NCBI GenBank assembly: GCA_027717925.1
Contig: JALLON010000015.1
Span: 1-20,408, forward strand
Reading direction: 5' to 3'
DNA length: 20,408 nt
From: Acidobacteria bacterium AH-259-G07
GTDB taxonomy: Bacteria; Acidobacteriota; UBA6911; RPQK01; JADFOI01
The notes under the pieces are model-generated. The model was not told the origin of the DNA, did not search any database, and worked only from the letters and a program-made list of their open reading frames with translations. Below, piece by piece: positions 15,920-20,408 of this stretch (its first letter is position 1; every line of letters begins with the position of its first letter). The position numbers were made by a program, and so were the translations under genes.

Positions 15920-16867
15920 TTGAGCAATTCCTCTCTTCATATCCTGATTACAGGGGGAGCAGGATACATCGGTTCTATACTGACACGCGTGCTACTTGAG
16001 CAAGGTTTCTCTGTAACAGTCCTGGATAATTTCATGTACGAACAAAACTCTTTACTGGACTGCTTCCAGTTCGAGAATTTCCGTGTCATTCGAGGGGACT
16101 GCCGTGATGAAAACCTGATTAGGCAACTCGTAAAAAAAGCGGATATCGTGATCCCACTGGCTGCGCTTGTCGGCGCGCGAGTCTGCGAGCGGAATCGCGT
16201 CGGTGCACAATCAACCAACCTGGATGCCATTCGACTTCTCTGCACACAGTTGTCTCCCTCACAACGGCTGCTGTTTCCGGTCACCAACAGCGGCTATGGC
16301 ATCGGGGAAAAAGATAAGTGCTGCACCGAGGACACCCCTTTACGTCCCATCAGTCTTTACGGTGTAACCAAGGTTGAAGCGGAAAAAGTAGTCCTGGAAC
16401 GGGAAAACTCAATCTCCTTTCGCCTTGCTACCGTTTTTGGCCTCTCACCTCGGATGCGTCTCGATCTGCTGGTCAACAACTTCGTATGGCACGCGGTTAC
16501 GGATCGAGCGGTAGTGGTTTTTGAAGGCCACTTCAAAAGAAACTTTATCCATATTAGAGACACCGTCAAGGTGTTTTTGCATGGCATCTATCAATTTGAG
16601 TTAATGAAATCCAGACCTTATAATGTTGGTCTGGAAGACGCCAACCTTTCCAAATTGGAACTCTGTCACGCGATCCAAAAAGTCATTCCCTCCTTCGTTT
16701 TTTTTGAATCACCGATAGGAGAAGATGTCGATAAGAGGAACTATATTGTTTCCAACGCTCGGATTCTCCAAACGGGATTCAAGCCGGAGTGGAGTCTGGA
16801 AAGAGGGATTAAAGAGCTCCTCAGAGGTTATGTCATTTTGCAAAATCGCTTTTATTCTAACATCTGA
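15920..16867 (+). CDS. NAD-dependent sugar epimerase/dehydratase
   Basis: This 315-residue extended SDR begins HILITGGAGYIGSIL and has an intact catalytic SLYGVTK (Tyr147, Lys151) and the Ser/Thr strand VTNSGYG. VARVCERNR-like residues after PLAALVGA and the region FRLATVFGLSPRMRLDLLVN are typical of nucleotide-sugar epimerases in O-antigen loci. A TTG start at 15920 is supported by GAGGT six bases upstream; the first codon is 13 bases after the TGA of the ColD-like gene. It probably reduces or epimerises the product of that enzyme, but the substrate cannot be named. Confidence 0.83.
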   Translation: MSNSSLHILITGGAGYIGSILTRVLLEQGFSVTVLDNFMYEQNSLLDCFQFENFRVIRGDCRDENLIRQLVKKADIVIPLAALVGARVCERNRVGAQSTNLDAIRLLCTQLSPSQRLLFPVTNSGYGIGEKDKCCTEDTPLRPISLYGVTKVEAEKVVLERENSISFRLATVFGLSPRMRLDLLVNNFVWHAVTDRAVVVFEGHFKRNFIHIRDTVKVFLHGIYQFELMKSRPYNVGLEDANLSKLELCHAIQKVIPSFVFFESPIGEDVDKRNYIVSNARILQTGFKPEWSLERGIKELLRGYVILQNRFYSNI

Positions 16868-16919
16868 CAATCATTTCAAGAGATGAAACTCTGGTGATGT
16901 GCACAATAAGGATGGCGTG

Positions 16920-17639
16920 ATGAAGGAGCTTCGTGGGGGTTTTGAATTGCTTCTCCTCGCTGGCGGAGAGGGCAAAAGGCTCCAGCCGGTGCTGGGCGCA
17001 AAGGCAAAGGTAATGGCCGACGTAACAGGACTCCCATTCTTATTTCACTTGCTATTGCATCTGCGGAAAGGGGGCGTTCGGCGGGTTGTTTTGGCATTGG
17101 GCCATTTTCACGAACAGGTCCTCGCTTACCTTGCCAGTGAACCTCCGGAAGGGCTTGAAATCGTACCGGTCATTGAGCCGACTCCCCTGGGCACTGCCGG
17201 CGCCATCCGCAATGCACTCGTGACTCTACAGAGCGACCCCGCTCTAGTTATGAATGGAGACACTCTCGTTCAAATCCCCCTCAAGTCCCTTTTAACATTC
17301 CATCAAAAACGGAAAGCAGTAATAACAATAGCTGCCGGTTACACTCGAGAGGCTGGACGTTATGGGAGTATTGAAATGGACCGCAGGCGCCAAGTGATTC
17401 GCTTTGTAGAAAAAGGCGGAGATCATTCAGGTTACGTCAATGTGGGGGTTTATGTGATCGCGCGCGCAGTGATCGAAAAGATACCTTGTAACCGTCCTGT
17501 GTCGTGGGAACGTGAGATTCTTCCTCAATACGTGGGAGAGGATCTCTACGCCTACAGTGGGAAGTTTCCCTTTCTCGATATTGGAACACCCAGCTCTTAC
17601 CGCAGAGCTCAAAGCTTCCTCAACGAATATGATCATTAG
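16920..17639 (+). CDS. hddC: Sugar-1-phosphate nucleotidyltransferase, HddC-like (D,D-heptose-1-P guanylyltransferase)
   Basis: This 239-residue enzyme has LLLAGGEGKRLQPV at residues 11-24, the nucleotide-binding signature, then KVMADVTGLPFL. VMNGDTLV holds the metal-binding Asp and WEREILPQ and FLDIGTPSSYRRA follow near the end. These resemble HddC, which makes GDP-D-glycero-alpha-D-manno-heptose from GTP and heptose-1-phosphate. Its pairing with an HddA-like kinase supports this. Other nucleotidyltransferases of the RfbA/ManC type share the fold, so NTP specificity is inferred. The start ATG 16920 has AAGGA seven bases upstream; a GTG at 16899 is less likely. Its stop overlaps the next gene. 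Confidence 0.8.
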   Translation: MKELRGGFELLLLAGGEGKRLQPVLGAKAKVMADVTGLPFLFHLLLHLRKGGVRRVVLALGHFHEQVLAYLASEPPEGLEIVPVIEPTPLGTAGAIRNALVTLQSDPALVMNGDTLVQIPLKSLLTFHQKRKAVITIAAGYTREAGRYGSIEMDRRRQVIRFVEKGGDHSGYVNVGVYVIARAVIEKIPCNRPVSWEREILPQYVGEDLYAYSGKFPFLDIGTPSSYRRAQSFLNEYDH

Positions 17640-18633
17640 TCGAACGCCTTTCAGAATTTCCTTCTTTGGGGGTGGAACAGACTACCCCGCTTGGTACCGC
17701 AAGGAATTTGGAGCTGTCCTTTCAACTACCATCGATAAATACTGTTACCTTACCTGCCGTTGCCTCCCGCTGTTTTTTGACTACACAATTCGAATTGTTT
17801 ATTCGCACATCGAAATGGGCAAAGACGTGGATAAGATAAAGCACCCTGCCGTTCGAGAGACCTTTCGCTTCATGAAAATCTCCGGTGGTCTGGAGATCAA
17901 CCATGCAAGTGATCTTCCGGCCCGAGGTGGCTTAGGGGCCTCCTCCTCTTTCATCGTCGGTCTTTTGCATACTCTCTCTGTATTACAGGGGAAAACACCT
18001 GACCGATTGGAAATGGCTCGAGCAGCCATTCACATCGAGCGGGATCTCATCGGAGAAGCTGTGGGCTCTCAGGACCAGACGGCCGCCTCCTTCGGAGGAT
18101 TGAACCACATACGCTTCTCTGGAGAAGACCAAATCCGTGTCAAGCCCATTTCTTTGGATCCAGAACGGGTGGCTGCACTGGAAAGTCACTTGATGCTCTA
18201 TTTCACGGGCATTCTCCGGCACGCCCCGGAGTTTGCCGCCCGTCAAATTGAGGAAATCGGAAAGCACCACTCCGATCTGATCACCATGAGACAAATGGTG
18301 GACGAGGGAATTCAAATGCTCCAAGAAGGGAAACACCTGGACAATTTCGGAAGGCTACTCCATGAATCCTGGCAGATCAAGCGCGGACTCGCAGACGGGA
18401 TCACAAATCCAACCATTGAGGAGATTTACTCATCCGCTTGCGAAGCCGGAGCCCTGGGAGGAAAACTCCTAGGCGCCGGCGGCGGGGGCTTTATACTCTT
18501 CTTCGTTCGTCCCCAAGACCAGGCTCGAGTGCGGGAACGACTAAGCAAACTTGTAAAGATTCCCTTCCGTTTCGAGAAGAGCGGTACGCAAATCATTCTC
18601 CGGGACAACCTCCAAACCTTGACATCCCTATGA
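17629..18633 (+). CDS. hddA: GHMP-family sugar kinase, HddA-like (D,D-heptose-7-phosphate kinase)
   Basis: This 334-residue GHMP kinase starts IISRTPFRISFFGGGTDYP, the typical HddA opening. DLPARGGLGASSS at about 95-107 is the phosphate-binding loop and GALGGKLLGAGGGGFILFF is the third GHMP motif. HddA phosphorylates D-glycero-D-manno-heptose-7-phosphate at C1, giving the bisphosphate that a GmhB phosphatase and HddC process to GDP-heptose. GmhA and GmhB are not in this window and would have to be elsewhere. The ATG at 17629 overlaps the hddC stop by 11 bases, so translation is coupled. Fucose-type GHMP kinases are the main alternative. Confidence 0.85.
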   Translation: MIISRTPFRISFFGGGTDYPAWYRKEFGAVLSTTIDKYCYLTCRCLPLFFDYTIRIVYSHIEMGKDVDKIKHPAVRETFRFMKISGGLEINHASDLPARGGLGASSSFIVGLLHTLSVLQGKTPDRLEMARAAIHIERDLIGEAVGSQDQTAASFGGLNHIRFSGEDQIRVKPISLDPERVAALESHLMLYFTGILRHAPEFAARQIEEIGKHHSDLITMRQMVDEGIQMLQEGKHLDNFGRLLHESWQIKRGLADGITNPTIEEIYSSACEAGALGGKLLGAGGGGFILFFVRPQDQARVRERLSKLVKIPFRFEKSGTQIILRDNLQTLTSL

Positions 18634-18711
18634 GAGCCCTCGCGTTCGACAAGAGGCATGCTGTGCTGGCGCAGTCTGCTTTCGATCTCTGCCCGACTTT
18701 GAACTCAGCTT

Positions 18712-19683
18712 TCAGTCGGTGACTACGTTTCGCGCCCAAGAGCGATTCGCTTGATACCACTCGACAAGGGCTTTCACTCCTTGCGCAAAAACCTGTGAGG
18801 GCTTCCAGTAAATGATTTCCTCCGCCTTTCCAATGTCCGCCCAGGTCGCGGTCACGTCCGCCGGGTGACGTGCCCGAAGGCGAAGTTTGGCTTTCTTACC
18901 AACTAGATCTTGGATCAACTTGATGGCATCCATTAGCACAACCGGCGTGTTTGAACCGAGATTAATGATTTCGTAGCCCAAGGGCTTGAGAGCTTGGGCA
19001 GTACCTCGGGCAATATCATCGACAAAGGTAAAGTCTCTGGATTGGCGCCCGTCGCCAAAAACCGATACCTCGTGCCCCTCGGTGATCCATTGAACAAAGC
19101 GAAACAGGCTCATGTCAGGTCTTCCCGCAGGGCCGTAGACAGTGAAATAGCGAAGCACGGTTACATCAATTCCATGCAGGTAATGATAAGTGTGGCAGAG
19201 TGCTTCGGCTGCTTTTTTGGAGGCTGCGTAAGGAGATAGAGGTTGATTGGTGTTCACATCCTCGCGGAAGGGTTGCGAGTTACTTGATCCATAAACGCTG
19301 GAGGTGGACGCTAATACGAATTTCTTGACGCCAAACTCTTTGCAGAGTTCTAGCAAATTTAGGCTTCCGGTAACATTGGTCTCGAAGTAAATCCAAGGAT
19401 TCTCTACGGACTGCCGTACACCAGCTCGCGCCGCCAGGTTTATGACGGCGTCGAAGTTCGATGGGAACAGGGATCGTAGCCCGCCGCGGTTACAGATGTC
19501 CGCCTTATGAAATTCAAAGTTGGGGTTGTTTTGAATCTGCTCCAGTCGCCAGTGTTTGAGACGGACATCGTAGGCATCGTTGAGGTTGTCTAGGCCTACT
19601 ACTTTGTGTCCCTCGGCGAGAAGGAACTCGCAGACCCTGGCTCCAATGAAGCCAGCGGCGCCAGTGACGAGGTAGGTGCTCAT
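18712..19683 (-). CDS. UDP-glucuronate 4-epimerase-type NAD-dependent epimerase
   Basis: This 323-residue extended SDR has YLVTGAAGFIGARV and GLDNLNDAYDVRLK, a combination typical of UDP-glucuronate 4-epimerases. NLAARAGVRQSVENP, STSSVYG and SPYAASKKAAEAL (Tyr152, Lys156) give an intact active site, and YFTVYGPAGRPDMSLFRF is the substrate-binding region. It would convert UDP-glucuronate to UDP-galacturonate, or act on a related UDP-sugar, for the exported glycan. Start ATG 19683; a GTG at 19695 would add four residues. It converges with hddA and is separate from the plus-strand operon. Confidence 0.85.
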   Translation of the reverse strand: MSTYLVTGAAGFIGARVCEFLLAEGHKVVGLDNLNDAYDVRLKHWRLEQIQNNPNFEFHKADICNRGGLRSLFPSNFDAVINLAARAGVRQSVENPWIYFETNVTGSLNLLELCKEFGVKKFVLASTSSVYGSSNSQPFREDVNTNQPLSPYAASKKAAEALCHTYHYLHGIDVTVLRYFTVYGPAGRPDMSLFRFVQWITEGHEVSVFGDGRQSRDFTFVDDIARGTAQALKPLGYEIINLGSNTPVVLMDAIKLIQDLVGKKAKLRLRARHPADVTATWADIGKAEEIIYWKPSQVFAQGVKALVEWYQANRSWARNVVTD

Positions 19684-19725
19684 CCCGTGGATCACGCGGA
19701 TTCGACGCTGATGAAGGCGGATTGT

Positions 19726-20226
19726 TTAGCCCGCGAAAAACGTGAAAAATCGCGAATATGCTTGGGAGATTCGGCTCGGCCATCGGAGACACTTAAGGGC
19801 TACTTGAAAGAGTCTTGGTTCTAGTAGGGGGAGGCGCCAGAAGATTGGGGCCATGGAATCGCGATTGTGACGACCTAGAAACGCTCGAAGCCGGGATGAG
19901 AGGGCCCCCACCAGAAGGTCATAACCCGGATTGTCCAGGCGCTCCAGGAGGATTCGGAGGAACCAGTGCAGCTCCAGTTCGCGCTTTACTGAGCGGAGCT
20001 CGGCCTTATAGGAAGTGCCATTTAATAGGGAATTTGCAGCCGCCTGGGCCCCCTGAATACCCGTCACGGTTCCACCTGCAGTGGGGACCTTCACCTGACT
20101 GGCGGCGTCGCCTACCAAGTAGACAGGTATTCTTCCAACGTTTCCCCATGGCTTGAGTCTTGGATGATGCAAAGCGACTTTAGGGGTCACGGAAGACACG
20201 GATCTTTTCGGATAAACACGGACCAT
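19726..20226 (-). pseudogene. Fragment of a geranylgeranyl-reductase-type FAD oxidoreductase
   Basis: The 166-residue frame carries YLVGDAASQVKVPTAGG near residues 36-52, the conserved FAD-binding C-terminal motif of the geranylgeranyl reductase group. The following helix (GIQGAQAAANSLL) is also present. The N-terminal GxGxxG domain and most of the catalytic part, which together make up roughly the first two thirds of this family, are absent. Upstream, a different gene ends only 15 bases before the first ATG, so the missing part is not nearby. It is probably the tail of a broken gene at a rearrangement point. Expression of a free C-terminal fragment cannot be excluded. Confidence 0.65.
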
Positions 20227-20241
20227 TATTTTGGAAGTAAG

Positions 20242-20408
20242 CTACCCAAGCTTTGGGGACTCATACCGGGTTGGAAGTATACTCTCGAGGTTGAGGTGCC
20301 TTGAAGCATCGAGGATCTCGATACCAACAATTTTGTCTCCCTCTCCAATGTCCAGAACGATGTCCTCACTGACCCTCCTATTTTCTAACTCCTGAATGCG
20401 GTCATCAA
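20242..20408 (-). CDS. DUF2283 family small protein, N-terminus beyond window edge
   Basis: The minus strand is open from the window edge to a TAG at 20242-20244, giving 54 residues. The stretch EDIVLDIGEGDKIVGIEILD with the following ASRHL is the core of the DUF2283 family. The family is small and uncharacterised, and its genes often sit next to DUF4258 toxin-like genes, so a partner upstream of the window would not surprise. The start codon is outside the window. It lies 15 bases ahead of the truncated oxidoreductase and has no evident link to glycan synthesis. Confidence 0.75.
   Translation of the reverse strand, partial: DDRIQELENRRVSEDIVLDIGEGDKIVGIEILDASRHLNLESILPTRYESPKLG

Noticed and set aside
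17512..17628. 39-codon N-terminal extension of the HddA-like kinase
   Set aside because: The extension lies inside hddC in another frame, and the GHMP kinase family begins at IISRTPFRISFFGG.
18634..18711. Inverted repeat CCGACT/AGTCGG (18693-18719) as a terminator between convergent genes
   Set aside because: The loop is 15 bases, no T-run follows, and part of the repeat lies within the epimerase coding region.
1..20408. JUMPstart/ops element (GGCGGTAG), tRNA or rRNA genes, CRISPR array, transposase genes
   Set aside because: I looked for these on both strands and saw no convincing match.

Overview
The window looks like a surface-polysaccharide (O-antigen or capsule type) locus of a Gram-negative bacterium. 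The main evidence is an ABC-transporter pair of the Wzm/Wzt kind, whose ATPase carries the long C-terminal glycan-recognition domain, surrounded by sugar-nucleotide enzymes. I cannot name the species. Frequent GTG and TTG starts and a moderate base composition would fit several environmental proteobacterial or desulfobacterial lineages, but that is only an impression.

Layout. (1) 1-3303, minus strand: a sulfotransferase cut by the window edge, a PIG-L/LmbE-type deacetylase, the decayed remains of a second Wzt-like ATPase, and a PhyH-type Fe(II)/2-oxoglutarate dioxygenase. This looks like a tailoring module. (2) 3523-11633, minus strand, tightly packed: GDP-mannose 4,6-dehydratase-like enzyme, two Fcl-like NAD(P) sugar enzymes, a two-subunit thiamine-diphosphate (TPP) enzyme resembling E1 alpha and E1 beta of 2-oxoacid dehydrogenases, a frameshifted short-chain reductase, then Wzm and Wzt. 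(3) 11726-12409, plus strand: one family 2 glycosyltransferase. (4) 12481-14550, minus strand: a large radical SAM protein with a B12-binding-like N-terminus. (5) 14740-18633, plus strand: a ColD-like PLP 3-dehydratase, an NAD-dependent epimerase, and HddC- and HddA-like enzymes for GDP-heptose. (6) 18712-20408, minus strand: a UDP-glucuronate-epimerase-type enzyme, then a truncated flavoprotein reductase fragment and the end of a DUF2283 protein, which look like the worn edge of the locus.

How the genes may work together (inference). HddA and HddC would activate D-glycero-D-manno-heptose as its GDP form. The GMD-like enzyme would make a 4-keto-6-deoxy sugar. The ColD-like enzyme, which has His in place of the PLP-binding Lys, would remove the C3 hydroxyl. 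The E1 alpha/beta pair, with no E2 or E3 partner in the window, could then add a small carbon unit from a 2-oxoacid to the keto sugar, as TPP enzymes do in yersiniose and eurekanate biosynthesis. The SDR and Fcl-like enzymes would finish the sugar. The product would be an unusual, possibly branched-chain dideoxy sugar or dideoxyheptose, exported as part of a glycan by Wzm/Wzt. Only one glycosyltransferase is present, so the rest of the assembly genes must lie elsewhere.
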